Positions 10,134 through 20,180 of a DNA stretch of 64,000 bases are shown here, one piece after another. The position numbers and the translations under genes are program-made. Location: positions 62,001 through 126,000 of the forward strand of contig NZ_FUXB01000010.1 of assembly GCF_900167345.1 (NCBI RefSeq), read 5' to 3'. Below the pieces are notes generated by a model. It worked only from the letters and a program-made list of their open reading frames with translations. It did not search any database and was not told where the DNA came from. The stretch's first letter is position 1. The number at the start of each line of letters is the position of its first letter. Source of the DNA: Vibrio cincinnatiensis DSM 19608. GTDB lineage: Bacteria; Pseudomonadota; Gammaproteobacteria; Enterobacterales; Vibrionaceae.

Positions 10134-11189
10134 TTATGAATGAATTTCAAACGGCAGGCCACTGATTAGCTGCTTAACGGGGGCAGCTAAACCGACTTCT
10201 TCCGGACGAGTTAAGTTATACCAAAGACCTTTGTTTCCTTCCATGATGATGTCTGGTTTCGTGGACAGTTCCAATAAAACGGGGGTGATATCTAGATGGT
10301 AATGGCTAAAGGTGTGCCGAAAGGCGATTAACGTTGTCTGGTGTTGAATGTCTGATTCACGAATCCCACGCATAGCCAGTGTATGATGAATATCCTGATC
10401 GCTGTGTTGTGGGAAACAGAATAATCCTCCCCAGATACCCACTTGTGGACGCTGTTCAAGCCAAACTTCCCCCTGATGGTAAAGAATAACAAACCAAGTT
10501 TGTTTGGTAGGTTTTTCAGTTTTGGGTTTTTTGGCTGGGTAATCGAGTGGGTTGCCTTGTTCTTTGGCTATACAGAATGATGCCACTGGGCATAATGAGC
10601 ATTTAGGTTTGCTACGGGTGCAGATCATTGCCCCCATATCCATCATTGCTTGGTTATATTTATCGACATCCTTGGTTGGTGTGTGTTGTTCTGCATGTTG
10701 CCATAGTTGATTCTCTACCGTTTTCTTTCCCGGCCAGCCTTCTACCGCAAAGCAGCGAGCCAAGGTTCGTTTTACATTACCATCTAAAATTGCGTGAGGT
10801 TTGTTAAACACAGAGGAAAGTACGGCTGCTGCGGTGGAACGACCGATGCCCGGTAATGCATTCATCAGTTCAAGTTGGGTTGGAAATTGTCCGCTATATT
10901 CTTCTACTACAATTTTAGCGGTTCTGTGCAGATTTCGTGCTCGGGCATAGTAGCCAAGCCCTGTCCAGTAATGAAGTACTTCATCTTGTTCGGCATGAGC
11001 TAAATCGACTACGCTTGGGAAGCGAGCCATGAACTTCTGATAATAAGGAATGACGGTTGCTACTTGTGTCTGTTGGAGCATGATCTCTGAGATCCAGACA
11101 CTATAAGCGCTTTTGTTCTGTTGCCAGGGAAGGTCTTTACGACCGTAAGCGTCGTACCAAGTAATAATAGCCTTAGCAAATGGGGTCAC
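10134..11189 (-). CDS. mutY: A/G-specific adenine DNA glycosylase MutY
   Basis: MutY removes adenine mispaired with 8-oxoguanine. The 351-aa product starts at a GTG at 11189. It shows the helix-hairpin-helix LPGIGRSTA (112-120), catalytic residues Glu35 (SEIMLQQT) and Asp136 (ILDGNVKR), and the [4Fe-4S] ligands Cys190-x6-Cys197-x2-Cys200-x5-Cys206. A C-terminal MutT-like domain that recognises 8-oxoG follows from about 220. It heads the mutY-yggX-mltC cluster and is divergent from trmB. Confidence 0.96.
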   Translation of the reverse strand: MTPFAKAIITWYDAYGRKDLPWQQNKSAYSVWISEIMLQQTQVATVIPYYQKFMARFPSVVDLAHAEQDEVLHYWTGLGYYARARNLHRTAKIVVEEYSGQFPTQLELMNALPGIGRSTAAAVLSSVFNKPHAILDGNVKRTLARCFAVEGWPGKKTVENQLWQHAEQHTPTKDVDKYNQAMMDMGAMICTRSKPKCSLCPVASFCIAKEQGNPLDYPAKKPKTEKPTKQTWFVILYHQGEVWLEQRPQVGIWGGLFCFPQHSDQDIHHTLAMRGIRESDIQHQTTLIAFRHTFSHYHLDITPVLLELSTKPDIIMEGNKGLWYNLTRPEEVGLAAPVKQLISGLPFEIHS

Positions 11190-11422
11190 AACTTACTCAT
11201 GATAATCAAAAATAGTGGAGCAAAATTGCACCACAGAATGGCCTCAAAGTACAACCGATAAATTATAAGGGTATCAATGGTGAAGGAAGGGGATTGTTCA
11301 CAACTTGGTTTTTAATGAAAAATCCTAGTTAGAGAGTGGATAATAACACTTGCACCACACGAAATTCTTTGGATAATCACACTCCCTTTCAGTCAAGATT
11401 AAAAAATAGACAGGCAATATCA

Positions 11423-12142
11423 ATGAGTGAAGTCACCACGAACGAACGGAATGAAGACGGTAAAGTGATGCGTAGAATTCGCAGTTTTGTCCGTCGTGAA
11501 GGTCGGTTAACGAAAGGTCAAGAAGCGGCAATGAAAGCGTGCTGGCCAACCATGGGTATTGATTATCAGAATGAGCAACTCGATTGGGGGCAAGTTTTTG
11601 GCAATGATCATCCTGTCGTATTGGAAATTGGTTTTGGGATGGGCGCTTCTTTGGTTGAAATGGCCCAAAATGCGCCAGAGAAAAACTTTATTGGTATTGA
11701 AGTTCATAGCCCAGGCGTAGGGGCTTGTTTAGCCTCGGCTCGTGATGCTGGTGTGACTAACCTCCGTGTGATGTGCCATGATGCAGTCGAAGTGTTTGCT
11801 CATATGATCCCTGACAACAGTTTGGCAACCTTGCAACTGTTTTTCCCCGACCCTTGGCATAAGAAACGCCACCATAAACGTCGTATTGTACAGCTTGAAT
11901 TTGCGGAAATGGTTCGCCAGAAATTATTAGTTGGTGACGGTGTTTTTCATATGGCAACCGATTGGGAAAACTATGCAGAACATATGATTGAAGTGATGAA
12001 TCAGGCTCCGGGGTTTGTGAACTTAGCGAAGAGTGGTGACTATATCCCTCGCCCAGCGAGCCGGCCGTTGACTAAATTTGAACAGCGTGGCCACCGATTG
12101 GGGCATGGCGTTTGGGATATTCAATACCAACGTATCAGTTAA
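11423..12142 (+). CDS. trmB: tRNA (guanine-N7-)-methyltransferase TrmB
   Basis: TrmB makes m7G46 in the variable loop of tRNAs using S-adenosylmethionine. The ATG at 11423 gives 239 aa, the length of E. coli TrmB, and starts MSEVTTNE as in other vibrios; an open GTG start 29 codons upstream is rejected. Motifs: the SAM-binding EIGFGMGAS (about 70), GIEVH, and the substrate-binding [15 protein letters not shown]. Divergent from mutY; followed by a strong terminator at 12201. Confidence 0.96.
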   Translation: MSEVTTNERNEDGKVMRRIRSFVRREGRLTKGQEAAMKACWPTMGIDYQNEQLDWGQVFGNDHPVVLEIGFGMGASLVEMAQNAPEKNFIGIEVHSPGVGACLASARDAGVTNLRVMCHDAVEVFAHMIPDNSLATLQLFFPDPWHKKRHHKRRIVQLEFAEMVRQKLLVGDGVFHMATDWENYAEHMIEVMNQAPGFVNLAKSGDYIPRPASRPLTKFEQRGHRLGHGVWDIQYQRIS

Positions 12143-12200
12143 GGCTGGACAACCTAGCAATGTGCGAAAGATACTAGTTTCGGCACAAAAGAACAGTAAA

Positions 12201-12236
12201 GCCAACATTGTGCTCATCATGATGTTGGCTTTTTTA
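12201..12236 (+). terminator. Rho-independent terminator of trmB
   Basis: GCCAACAT (12201-12208) and ATGTTGGC (12222-12229) followed directly by six T. Confidence 0.85.
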
Positions 12237-12276
12237 ATCGCTCGACTCTACAACAATAATAAGTAAAGCTCAGAAC

Positions 12277-13197
12277 ATGAAACCGACAGAACATATTTTG
12301 GCGACCATTCTGGATGAAGTTCGCCCATTAATTGGACAAGGTAAGGTGGCCAGTTATATACCCGCCTTAGCACAGGTCCCTCATCATAAATTAGCCATTG
12401 CCGTCTACACCAACCGAGGTGAGGTGATGAGTGCGGGGGATGCCCATGAAGGCTTTTCGATTCAATCGATTTCTAAAGTCTTGAGCCTCACTTTAGCGAT
12501 GGGGCTGTATAAACCCGAAGAGCTTTGGCTTCGAGTGGGGAAAGAACCTTCAGGGCAAGCCTTTAATTCTTTAATTCAGCTCGAAATGGAGCAGGGGATT
12601 CCGCGCAACCCTTTTATTAATGCCGGAGCCATTGTGATTGCAGATATGCTACATAGTCGGTTATCGGCTCCTCGGCAGAGGTTATTAGAATTTGTTCGCC
12701 AGCTCAGTGGTGAGCCACAAATTGTGTATGACAAAGTGGTGGCTGCCTCTGAAATGTTGCACAGTGATCGTAATGCTGCTATTGCCTATTTAATGCGTTC
12801 CTTCGGTAATTTCGACAATGAAGTGATTCCTGTACTGAACAATTATTTTCATGCTTGTGCACTAAAAATGAGTTGTGTGGAACTGGCGAAAACGTTCAGT
12901 TATTTGGCGAACAAAGGGGTTTCGGTACAAACGGGTCAACGAGTGATCAGCGCCATGCAAAGTAAACAAATGAATGCCTTGCTGGCAACGTGTGGCCTTT
13001 ATGATGGAGCCGGTGAATTTGCTTATCGAGTCGGTATGCCCGGAAAATCTGGTGTGGGCGGTGGCATTATTGCTATCGTACCCGGTGAAATGACCATTGC
13101 TGTTTGGTCTCCCGAATTGAATTCTTCAGGGAATTCACTGGCAGGCACTAAAGCGCTCGAATTGCTTTCCGAGCGGATAGGGCGGTCCATCTTCTAG
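12277..13197 (+). CDS. glsB: Glutaminase
   Basis: Hydrolyses L-glutamine to L-glutamate and ammonia; a serine-dependent beta-lactamase-like enzyme of the cytoplasm. The 306-aa product matches the family length (E. coli GlsB is 308 aa). The SxxK catalytic pair is Ser64-Ile-Ser-Lys67 (IQSISKVLS); other family signatures are [10 protein letters not shown] and the C-terminal [14 protein letters not shown]. It lies alone between the trmB terminator and the hemW operon, with which it converges over a 32-bp gap holding a hairpin. The ribosome site is weak. Confidence 0.95.
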   Translation: MKPTEHILATILDEVRPLIGQGKVASYIPALAQVPHHKLAIAVYTNRGEVMSAGDAHEGFSIQSISKVLSLTLAMGLYKPEELWLRVGKEPSGQAFNSLIQLEMEQGIPRNPFINAGAIVIADMLHSRLSAPRQRLLEFVRQLSGEPQIVYDKVVAASEMLHSDRNAAIAYLMRSFGNFDNEVIPVLNNYFHACALKMSCVELAKTFSYLANKGVSVQTGQRVISAMQSKQMNALLATCGLYDGAGEFAYRVGMPGKSGVGGGIIAIVPGEMTIAVWSPELNSSGNSLAGTKALELLSERIGRSIF

Positions 13198-13198
13198 G

Positions 13199-13222
13199 CC
13201 CTCACTGATATTACAGTGAGGG
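13199..13222. terminator. Hairpin between convergent glsB and hemW
   Basis: Perfect 9-bp arms CCCTCACTG and CAGTGAGGG with a 6-nt loop, starting 2 bp after the glsB stop. It lacks a strong T run on either side but is placed to end both converging transcripts. Confidence 0.6.
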
Positions 13223-13229
13223 TTGGAGG

Positions 13230-14405
13230 TTAATCATCATCAACCATAAAAGCGGCAAGTAGATCATTGAGGAAGAGTTTTCCTTGCTCAGTGATCTGCC
13301 AATCTTGCGGGTTATCATGCAAATAGCCCATTTCCACGGCCCAGCGAATGGTTTTTTCTATCGTACTGAATGGTAGCCCTGTCGTTTCGGTAAAATCTTG
13401 CTTTGGGCAGGCTTCAAGCAGACGAAAGCGATTCATAAAAAACTCAAAGGGCCTATCAACCATTTCAACCTCATGTTCACTATCTAAATACGGTTTCACC
13501 ATATTTTGATAGGCGGCTAAATACCCTCTAGGGTGTTTAATTTTTGTGGTGCGAATGATTCGCCCATCGGCAAAGCTGACTTTACCGTGTGCGCCACAAC
13601 CAATCCCTAAGTAATCACCAAACCGCCAGTAATTGAGGTTGTGTTGGCACTGATAGCCCGGCTTGCTGTAGCCAGAGATTTCATACTGCACATAACCAGC
13701 TTGCGATAATTTTTGATGGCCACGTTCAAAAATATCCCACAGTGCATCATCATCAGGTAAAACGGGGGGCTGGTAATGAAAAACGGTATTCGGCTCAATG
13801 GTTAATTGATACCAAGAAAGGTGCGGCGGATCGAGTGCGATGGCTTGATCGAGATCATCCAGCGCTTGCGCTAAGGTTTGATCCGGCAAACCATGCATGA
13901 GATCGAGGTTAAAACTGGTTAAACCAATTTTGTGCGCAAGCTGAGCGGCATTCATGGCTTCTTGCTTGCCATGAATTCGTCCCAGTCGTTTTAATTTTTC
14001 TTCAGCAAAGCTTTGTACACCAATGGAGATGCGTGTGACTCCTGCTTTCTTATACCCCGCAAAACGCTCGGCTTCTACCGTTCCTGGGTTGGCTTCCATG
14101 GTGATTTCAATGTCAGGCTTAAAGGGCAGGCGTTGCTCTATTCCTTTCAGCAATTGCTCAATTCCTTGTGCCGAAATTAAGCTTGGTGTACCACCACCAA
14201 TAAAAATAGAGTGTAGGAGACGTGGTGCCTCATTAAGACGATATTTTTCAATGTCAGTGTCGAGATCTTCCAATAACGCCTGAAGGTATTCCTGTTCTGG
14301 AATCTCTGCTTTTAAGGCATGAGAGTTAAAATCACAGTAAGGGCATTTTTGAACGCACCAAGGAATGTGGACATAGAGACTGAGAGCAGGAGGAGTAAGC
14401 ATCAT
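13230..14405 (-). CDS. hemW: Radical SAM haem chaperone HemW
   Basis: HemW (formerly YggW) is a radical-SAM-fold protein that binds haem and inserts it into respiratory enzymes; it is often mis-annotated as oxygen-independent coproporphyrinogen oxidase. The 391-aa product carries the CxxxCxxC cluster motif at Cys17, Cys21 and Cys24 (WCVQKCPYCDF) and lacks the extra N-terminal cysteine region of HemN. Tandem ATGs at 14405 and 14402 are both possible starts. It is 6 bp after rdgB and ends the yggS-proC-yggT-yggU-DUF4426-rdgB-hemW operon. Confidence 0.93.
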   Translation of the reverse strand: MMLTPPALSLYVHIPWCVQKCPYCDFNSHALKAEIPEQEYLQALLEDLDTDIEKYRLNEAPRLLHSIFIGGGTPSLISAQGIEQLLKGIEQRLPFKPDIEITMEANPGTVEAERFAGYKKAGVTRISIGVQSFAEEKLKRLGRIHGKQEAMNAAQLAHKIGLTSFNLDLMHGLPDQTLAQALDDLDQAIALDPPHLSWYQLTIEPNTVFHYQPPVLPDDDALWDIFERGHQKLSQAGYVQYEISGYSKPGYQCQHNLNYWRFGDYLGIGCGAHGKVSFADGRIIRTTKIKHPRGYLAAYQNMVKPYLDSEHEVEMVDRPFEFFMNRFRLLEACPKQDFTETTGLPFSTIEKTIRWAVEMGYLHDNPQDWQITEQGKLFLNDLLAAFMVDDD

Positions 14406-14411
14406 ATTTTC

Positions 14412-15014
14412 TTATTGGAGCGGATGTTCAGTGAGCTGGGCAAACAGTTGTTTGAGTGCTTTACCACGGTGAGAGAGCTGTTTTTTACGCATGGGATCCA
14501 GTTGCGCAGAGGAGCACTGTTCTTCTGGCACCCAAAAAATGGGATCATAACCAAAGCCATGATTACCTTGAGTTTGAGCCAGAATTCGCCCTTCCCACTG
14601 ACCATGACAAACAATGGGGGTTGGATCATCAGCATGGCGCATCAAAACTAATACGCAGTGAAAGCGAGCGGTTCTTTGCGCTTCTGGTACTTCTTTTAGG
14701 GCCTCAAGCAGTTTTTCGATATTCTCTGCGTCACTGGCATGATCACCAGCGTAGCGTGCGGAGTAGATCCCGGGAGCCCCATTGAGACAGTCCACTTCTA
14801 AACCTGAATCATCGGCGATAGCCGCGAAGCCGGTTTCTTTTGCCGCATGGCGGGCTTTGATAATGGCATTTTCTATAAAAGTGGTTCCCGTTTCCGCGAC
14901 TTCAGAAACATTGAATTCACTTTGTGCGACAACGTCAAAGCCAAAATCAGCCAGTAAATCGGCCATTTCTCTGACTTTGCCTTGGTTTCCGGTGGCTAAT
15001 ACAATTTTTTTCAT
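14412..15014 (-). CDS. rdgB: dITP/XTP pyrophosphatase RdgB
   Basis: A house-cleaning enzyme that hydrolyses dITP, ITP and XTP to monophosphates so deaminated purines stay out of DNA and RNA. The 200-aa product has the Ham1/RdgB signatures [11 protein letters not shown] at the N terminus, [25 protein letters not shown] in the middle (residues about 65-90) and [10 protein letters not shown] in the C-terminal half. It sits 24 bp after the DUF4426 gene and 6 bp before hemW, in the usual order for vibrios. Confidence 0.96.
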   Translation of the reverse strand: MKKIVLATGNQGKVREMADLLADFGFDVVAQSEFNVSEVAETGTTFIENAIIKARHAAKETGFAAIADDSGLEVDCLNGAPGIYSARYAGDHASDAENIEKLLEALKEVPEAQRTARFHCVLVLMRHADDPTPIVCHGQWEGRILAQTQGNHGFGYDPIFWVPEEQCSSAQLDPMRKKQLSHRGKALKQLFAQLTEHPLQ

Positions 15015-15038
15015 ATTCTTCTCGTGGTTATCTTTGGG

Positions 15039-15470
15039 TTACGGCTGCACGTAAAATTTTTGCGTAAAACGCAGTTTCCCAGTGCCTTTATTTCCGGCAT
15101 CTATCGCAATATCAAACGTGAGACTTTCTTCGTTACTAATACGAAATTCAGCAAGATAGTAAATGGCTTTATCTTCTTTGATTTCTCGAAACTGAAGTGA
15201 GCGAGTCTGACCGATAAGATTGCGAACCTGACCTGAAATATGCGCCTCTAGCGCTGGTTTACCTAACGATGCGGTATCTAACACACTGATGTTTAAAATA
15301 GCAGAGTAACCATTACGCGTTAATTGATAGCTACGTGCTACCTGTGGCGTTAAAAATGTAGAATTAAAGGCAGAATAGTGCACCTCAATATCTTTAATAT
15401 TAATCGATTGTCCTGCATTACTGGGTAGGGCAAAGGCCGCCAGCAACAGGGCATAGAGCCATTGACGCAT
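15039..15470 (-). CDS. DUF4426 periplasmic protein
   Basis: A small secreted protein of unknown function found in this operon position in vibrios and relatives. The ATG at 15470 (143 aa) is preferred: it gives a clean signal peptide (MRQWLYALLLAAFALPSNA) and has AGGAG 8 bases upstream; the frame extends 15 more codons into yggU. The mature part looks all-beta, with segments such as IEVHYSAFNSTFLTPQVA. No catalytic motif is visible. It lies between yggU and rdgB, which gives no functional clue beyond cotranscription. Confidence 0.85.
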   Translation of the reverse strand: MRQWLYALLLAAFALPSNAGQSINIKDIEVHYSAFNSTFLTPQVARSYQLTRNGYSAILNISVLDTASLGKPALEAHISGQVRNLIGQTRSLQFREIKEDKAIYYLAEFRISNEESLTFDIAIDAGNKGTGKLRFTQKFYVQP

Positions 15471-15511
15471 GGGAATTCTCCTCATAAAAAATGCCCCACA
15501 AAACGTGGGGA

Positions 15512-15799
15512 TCAAAGCAAGGTTTGGATCTCTGCCGGGATAATGGAAGGAGAGTGGATATGTACCTGTTTATGGCGTCCCAATTCTCCTTTTTCTATCT
15601 CAATGGCTCCTTTGGCGACTTTGCACTGTTTGGCTAAATATTTGGTTAAATGAGCGTTGGCTTTGCCATCCACCGGTGGGGCGGTAATGGCAATTTTCAG
15701 TTCGTCACCATGTAACCCCACCAGTGCATCTCGGCTGGCTTTCGGCTGAATATACAGCCTTAAGCAGAGATCAGAACCCTCTAACCAAACCGCTTTCAT
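15512..15799 (-). CDS. yggU: DUF167 family protein YggU
   Basis: A 95-aa protein of the YggU/DUF167 family, small cytoplasmic proteins of unknown biochemical role. The family pattern is clear: [19 protein letters not shown] followed by [20 protein letters not shown]. The start overlaps the stop of yggT by one base, so the two are translationally coupled. The gene is in the conserved proC-yggT-yggU order. Confidence 0.93.
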   Translation of the reverse strand: MKAVWLEGSDLCLRLYIQPKASRDALVGLHGDELKIAITAPPVDGKANAHLTKYLAKQCKVAKGAIEIEKGELGRHKQVHIHSPSIIPAEIQTLL

Positions 15800-16356
15800 T
15801 ATAGTTGATACCAGATAGGCCCGATAATATCGCCCATCAAAAAGTTGGCAAATTGTAAAACAATGAACAGCACTAATACACTGAGATCAAAGCCGCCCAT
15901 TACTGGGATGATGCGACGAATCGGTGCCAGCATAGGTTCGGTTAATTGATGGAACACATATTCAATTGGGCTGCGACCTTGGCTGACCCAGCTTAGAATA
16001 GCGCGGATCAGCAACACCCAAAAGAGTAAGCCCCCTGCTGCTTTGATTAGGGAGAGTAAACCTAAGAATAAAAAGTCGGTACTAAAGCTGACAGCACCAT
16101 TTGAGGCGATGAAAATTAAGACAATAAACTTCACTACACACAATCCATAAGCGAACAGTATGGTGGCGAGATCAATACTGCCAATCGATGGGATGAGACG
16201 CCGTAGTGGAGCCACTACCGGTTGTGTAGCTTTCACAATAAATTGTGAAAATGGGTTATAGAAATCCGCTCGAGCGGCCTGTAACCAAATTCGTAAAATA
16301 ACCACCATGATATAAATATCAAACAAGGTGGAGATTAAAAAACTCATTGCATTCAT
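15799..16356 (-). CDS. yggT: YggT family integral membrane protein
   Basis: A 185-aa inner-membrane protein made of two YggT repeats, each with two membrane helices around a conserved loop: [29 protein letters not shown] at about 35-60, and [22 protein letters not shown] at about 130-150. The family has been tied to osmotic tolerance in E. coli and to division-site or photosystem functions in other lineages, but its molecular role here is unknown. It follows proC by 51 bp and overlaps yggU by one base. Confidence 0.93.
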   Translation of the reverse strand: MNAMSFLISTLFDIYIMVVILRIWLQAARADFYNPFSQFIVKATQPVVAPLRRLIPSIGSIDLATILFAYGLCVVKFIVLIFIASNGAVSFSTDFLFLGLLSLIKAAGGLLFWVLLIRAILSWVSQGRSPIEYVFHQLTEPMLAPIRRIIPVMGGFDLSVLVLFIVLQFANFLMGDIIGPIWYQL

Positions 16357-16407
16357 AAGATGCCCTTACTGCAGATTTATGGGTAGAGTACTGAAACCGT
16401 CATTCAT

Positions 16408-17226
16408 TTAAAATAGTTTTTCCATCTCTTGCGCTCGAGCAACGGCCGCACGCATAGCTTTAGCTACAATGTCAGACAATTGATGTTCATTAAAAGTGCG
16501 GATCGCTTCAGCGGTGGTTCCGCCTTTGGAGGTGACTTGTTCACGTAAAGTGGCAAGCTCAATCTCTGGGTTTGCCTGCACCATTTCTGCTGCTCCGAGT
16601 GCTGATTGTTGAACGAGAAGACGAGCCGTTTCTTTATCAAACCCTTGAGCCATCGCTTCCGCTTGCATCGCTTCCATAAAAAGGAAAAAGTAAGCGGGCG
16701 CACTGCCTGCCGCAGCAATGACATGATTGATGTCGGCTTCTGTCTCTACCCAGCAGGTTTTACCGACCGACGACATTAATTGACTGGTAAACGTTTTATC
16801 TTGCTCTTGCGTTCCTTCGGCAGCGAACAGGCCAGCCATTCCCCGATTAACCAGAGCAGGCGTATTGGGCATCACTCGTACTAAGGCGGGCTGGCAAGCC
16901 AATAACTGGTTAAGCCGCGCTACCGATACTCCTGCAGCAATGGAGATGACTAACTTGTTTGAAAAGTCGATAGCTTGGAGCGGTTGGCACACTTCTGCCA
17001 TCAATTGAGGTTTAACGGCCAGTACCACGACATCTGCTTGTTTTGCGGCAGAAAGGTTATCGCTGGTGGTCTGTACGGCATATTTTTCTTGCAGTGATGT
17101 CAAATGCTCTTGCGAAGGGGCACTGGCAATGATGCGCTGAGCATTATAGCCACTGGCGATTAAGCCCGCGATAATCGCATGTGCCATATTGCCAGCTCCG
17201 ATAAAAGCGATGGTTCTCTGTTCCAT
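16408..17226 (-). CDS. proC: Pyrroline-5-carboxylate reductase
   Basis: Catalyses the last step of proline synthesis, reducing 1-pyrroline-5-carboxylate with NADPH. The 272-aa product has the Rossmann motif FIGAGNMAHAIIAGL at residues about 9-23 and the C-terminal P5CR signature EQVTSKGGTTAEAI. It is 21 bp after yggS and begins the membrane and small-protein part of the operon. AGGAT precedes the ATG by about 12 bases. Confidence 0.96.
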   Translation of the reverse strand: MEQRTIAFIGAGNMAHAIIAGLIASGYNAQRIIASAPSQEHLTSLQEKYAVQTTSDNLSAAKQADVVVLAVKPQLMAEVCQPLQAIDFSNKLVISIAAGVSVARLNQLLACQPALVRVMPNTPALVNRGMAGLFAAEGTQEQDKTFTSQLMSSVGKTCWVETEADINHVIAAAGSAPAYFFLFMEAMQAEAMAQGFDKETARLLVQQSALGAAEMVQANPEIELATLREQVTSKGGTTAEAIRTFNEHQLSDIVAKAMRAAVARAQEMEKLF

Positions 17227-17247
17227 GGTTAATCTGTATCCTAAAGT

Positions 17248-17955
17248 TTATTCTGTGCGGTAATCACGTTGACCAAAAATAGCGGTTCCGATACGAACAA
17301 TTGTACTGCCTGCGGCGATTGCGGCGTCCATATCTCCGCTCATTCCCATCGATAATGTGTCAAGATGCGGATAAGTTTTTGCCAGTTGCGCTTGTAATTG
17401 CGCTAAACGCTGAAAGGCGGTGAGTTGAGCAGAATAATCCCCGACATTCTCTGGTATCGACATCAACCCTCTTAACGTGAGGTTAGGAAGACCAGAAATC
17501 AACTCCGCCAGAGGGATTAGTTCATTTTCAGAAATCCCTGATTTCGATGTTTCACCACTGGTGTTAACCTGAATTAAAACTTGCAGTGGTGGCTTATCAG
17601 CTGGACGCTGCTCACTTAGCCTTTGGGCTATTTTGGCCCTGTCTATGGTGTGCATCCAATCAAAATGCTCAGCAATCAGCCGAGTCTTATTTGACTGTAG
17701 TGGGCCAATAAAGTGCCATTCCAGTTTGAGTTCAGGGTGGTGCTCGGCAAAATACTGGATCTTATTGACCCCTTCTTGCACATAGTTTTCGCCAAATGCG
17801 ACTTGCCCAGCATTGGCCGCTTCGAGAATTGCCTCGACGGGTTTGGTTTTACTGACTGCTAAAAGTTGCACAGAGCTTGGAGAGCGCCCACACTTTTGTT
17901 GTGCGCTCTCGATCTGTGAGGTGATCTGTTGAAGATTTTGTTGAATACTACTCAT
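17248..17955 (-). CDS. yggS: PLP homeostasis protein YggS
   Basis: YggS (PLPBP family) binds pyridoxal phosphate and keeps free PLP and some amino acid pools in balance; no catalysis is established. The 235-aa product is a single alanine-racemase-like TIM barrel with the PLP lysine at about 36 (AVSKTKP), and the signature FGENYVQEG and SMGMSGDMDAAI segments. It is the first gene of the long minus-strand operon and is divergent from pilT by 26 bp, a classical arrangement in pseudomonads and vibrios. Confidence 0.95.
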   Translation of the reverse strand: MSSIQQNLQQITSQIESAQQKCGRSPSSVQLLAVSKTKPVEAILEAANAGQVAFGENYVQEGVNKIQYFAEHHPELKLEWHFIGPLQSNKTRLIAEHFDWMHTIDRAKIAQRLSEQRPADKPPLQVLIQVNTSGETSKSGISENELIPLAELISGLPNLTLRGLMSIPENVGDYSAQLTAFQRLAQLQAQLAKTYPHLDTLSMGMSGDMDAAIAAGSTIVRIGTAIFGQRDYRTE

Positions 17956-17981
17956 AGCCCGACTTTACTTAAGGAAAATAA

Positions 17982-19019
17982 ATGGATATCTCAGAGTTAC
18001 TGGATTTTAGTGTAAAGCATAATGCTTCAGATCTACATCTTTCTGCGGGTGTTCCGCCCATGGTTCGTATCGATGGTGAAGTGAGAAAGCTTGGTGTGCC
18101 TGCTTTTAGCCACTCTGATGTTCATCGATTAATTTTTGAAATCATGAATGATGCCCAGCGTAGTGAATATGAAGAACGGTTGGAAGTGGATTTTTCTTTT
18201 GAACTTCCTAATGTTGGCCGTTTTCGTGTGAATGCTTTTCACCAAGCTCGTGGCTGCTCTGCGGTATTTCGAACCATTCCTACTACTATCCCGACTCTTG
18301 ACCAGTTGGATGCCCCTGAGATCTTTAGAAAAATTGCCAATTATGAAAAAGGGTTAGTACTTGTCACTGGGCCAACGGGTTCGGGTAAATCGACCACGCT
18401 GGCTGCCATGGTCGATTATATCAATACGCATCATAATAAGCACATTTTAACGATTGAAGACCCGATCGAATTTGTACACAGCAACAATAAATGTTTGGTG
18501 AACCAGAGAGAAGTGCATCGAGATACGCACAGTTTTAAAAATGCTCTGCGCAGTGCGCTGCGCGAAGATCCCGATGTGATTTTAGTGGGGGAATTGCGTG
18601 ACCAAGAGACCATCAGCTTGGCATTAACCGCCGCAGAAACCGGGCACTTAGTTTTTGGCACGCTGCATACCAGTTCGGCGGCCAAAACGATTGACCGGAT
18701 TATCGATGTTTTCCCCGGCAGTGATAAAGATATGGTGCGCTCGATGTTATCTGAATCGATGCGGGCGGTGATTGCTCAGAAGTTATTAAAACGGTTAGGA
18801 GGAGGGCGGGTTGCCTGCCATGAAATCATGTTAGCGACACCTGCTATCCGTAACTTGATCCGCGAAGATAAAGTGGCGCAAATGTACTCCATTATTCAAA
18901 CGGGTGCGGCGCATGGGATGCAAACGATGGAACAGCATGCGAAGCAATTAATGGCTCAAGGAGTGGTTGAGCCTCAAGAAGTGCAGAAGAAGATCGAAGT
19001 AGCAATGTCGACTTTTTAA
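17982..19019 (+). CDS. pilT: Type IV pilus retraction ATPase PilT
   Basis: PilT is the hexameric ATPase that powers pilus retraction, supporting twitching and DNA uptake. The 345-aa product has a PAS-like N-terminal domain, Walker A GPTGSGKST (about 132-140), the Asp box, Walker B with LVGELRDQETI, the His box TGHLVFGTLHT, and the C-terminal AIRNLIRE motif needed for retraction. The start has AAGGAAAA 5 bases upstream. pilU follows 11 bp later. Confidence 0.96.
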   Translation: MDISELLDFSVKHNASDLHLSAGVPPMVRIDGEVRKLGVPAFSHSDVHRLIFEIMNDAQRSEYEERLEVDFSFELPNVGRFRVNAFHQARGCSAVFRTIPTTIPTLDQLDAPEIFRKIANYEKGLVLVTGPTGSGKSTTLAAMVDYINTHHNKHILTIEDPIEFVHSNNKCLVNQREVHRDTHSFKNALRSALREDPDVILVGELRDQETISLALTAAETGHLVFGTLHTSSAAKTIDRIIDVFPGSDKDMVRSMLSESMRAVIAQKLLKRLGGGRVACHEIMLATPAIRNLIREDKVAQMYSIIQTGAAHGMQTMEQHAKQLMAQGVVEPQEVQKKIEVAMSTF

Positions 19020-19030
19020 GAGAGGAAATG

Positions 19031-20137
19031 ATGCAACTGGATCAAATATTACAGGGCATGTTGACTCATAAAGCGTCGGATTTATATATCACGGTCGCTG
19101 CGCCTATTTTGTATCGGGTTAATGGTCAACTGCAAGCGGAGGGGGAACCATTAACGGAGTCACAAGTAAAAACCTTGCTGACCCGAATGATGGACCTTGA
19201 TAAGCAACATGAGTTTAGCCAAACCCGTGAGGCTAACTTTGCGATTGTGCGTAATGATGGTCGTTTTCGGGTCAGTGCTTTTTATCAACGAGAATTACCG
19301 GGTGCGGTGATCCGACGTATTGAAACCCATATCCCGACTTTTGATGAGCTTAAATTGCCAGAGGTGTTAAAAGAGTTAGCGCTTGCTAAGCGGGGGCTTG
19401 TCTTAGTTGTTGGGGCAACAGGATCGGGGAAATCAACGACCATGGCCGCAATGACAGGGTATCGAAACACTCAAAGTTGTGGTCATATTCTGACGGTGGA
19501 AGATCCGATTGAGTTTGTTCATCCTCATCAAGGTTGTATCGTTACTCAGCGAGAAGTCGGGCTTGATACTCAAAGTTACGAAGTGGCACTGAAAAACTCA
19601 CTTCGCCAAGCCCCAGACATGATTCTGATTGGTGAAATACGCAGTCGAGAAACCATGGAATACGCGATGACATTTGCTGAAACCGGGCATCTCTGTATGG
19701 CGACCTTGCACGCTAACAATGCGAACCAAGCGTTAGAGCGGATTTTACATTTGGTGCCGAAAGAGCAAAAAGAGCAATTCTTATTTGATTTATCGATGAA
19801 CTTAAAAGGGGTTATCGGCCAGCAACTGATTCGAGATAAGCAAGGTAATGGCCGACACGGGGTATTTGAAGTATTACTTAATAGCCCAAGGGTGGCGGAT
19901 ATCATCCGCCGTGGCGAGCTGCATGAATTGAAGCCCACCATGGCAAAATCTACGGAAATAGGGATACAGACCTTTGACCAAGCGCTTTATCGTTTAGTTA
20001 TCGACGATAAAATCAGTGAGCAAGATGCGCTACACAGCGCCGATTCCGCCAATGATTTAAGGCTAATGCTGAAAACTCAACGTGGCGAGAGCTACACCTC
20101 GGGTGCCTTAGACAATATCAAAATCGATATGGATTAA
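19031..20137 (+). CDS. pilU: PilT-dependent retraction ATPase PilU
   Basis: A PilT paralogue that adds retraction force but needs PilT. The product is 368 aa from the ATG at 19031. A second ATG at 19028 is possible, but AGAGG (19021-19025) would then be only 2 bases away, against 5 for the chosen one. Motifs: Walker A GATGSGKST, LIGEIRSRETM, ETGHLCMATLH. The AIRNLIRE motif of PilT is absent, as expected for PilU; the corresponding region reads RVADIIRRGEL. Forms an operon with pilT. Confidence 0.95.
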   Translation: MQLDQILQGMLTHKASDLYITVAAPILYRVNGQLQAEGEPLTESQVKTLLTRMMDLDKQHEFSQTREANFAIVRNDGRFRVSAFYQRELPGAVIRRIETHIPTFDELKLPEVLKELALAKRGLVLVVGATGSGKSTTMAAMTGYRNTQSCGHILTVEDPIEFVHPHQGCIVTQREVGLDTQSYEVALKNSLRQAPDMILIGEIRSRETMEYAMTFAETGHLCMATLHANNANQALERILHLVPKEQKEQFLFDLSMNLKGVIGQQLIRDKQGNGRHGVFEVLLNSPRVADIIRRGELHELKPTMAKSTEIGIQTFDQALYRLVIDDKISEQDALHSADSANDLRLMLKTQRGESYTSGALDNIKIDMD

Positions 20138-20146
20138 ACTTGTTTT

Positions 20147-20172
20147 CCATCCCCAACGTTGGTTGGGGATGG
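20147..20172. terminator. Hairpin between convergent pilU and ruvX
   Basis: Perfect 11-bp arms CCATCCCCAAC and GTTGGGGATGG with a 4-nt loop, in the 43-bp gap between two converging genes. No long T run. Confidence 0.65.
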
Positions 20173-20180
20173 TCGAATTT

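Noticed and set aside
11336..11422. GTG-started extension of TrmB
   Set aside because: The later ATG gives exactly the E. coli length and the vibrio N terminus.
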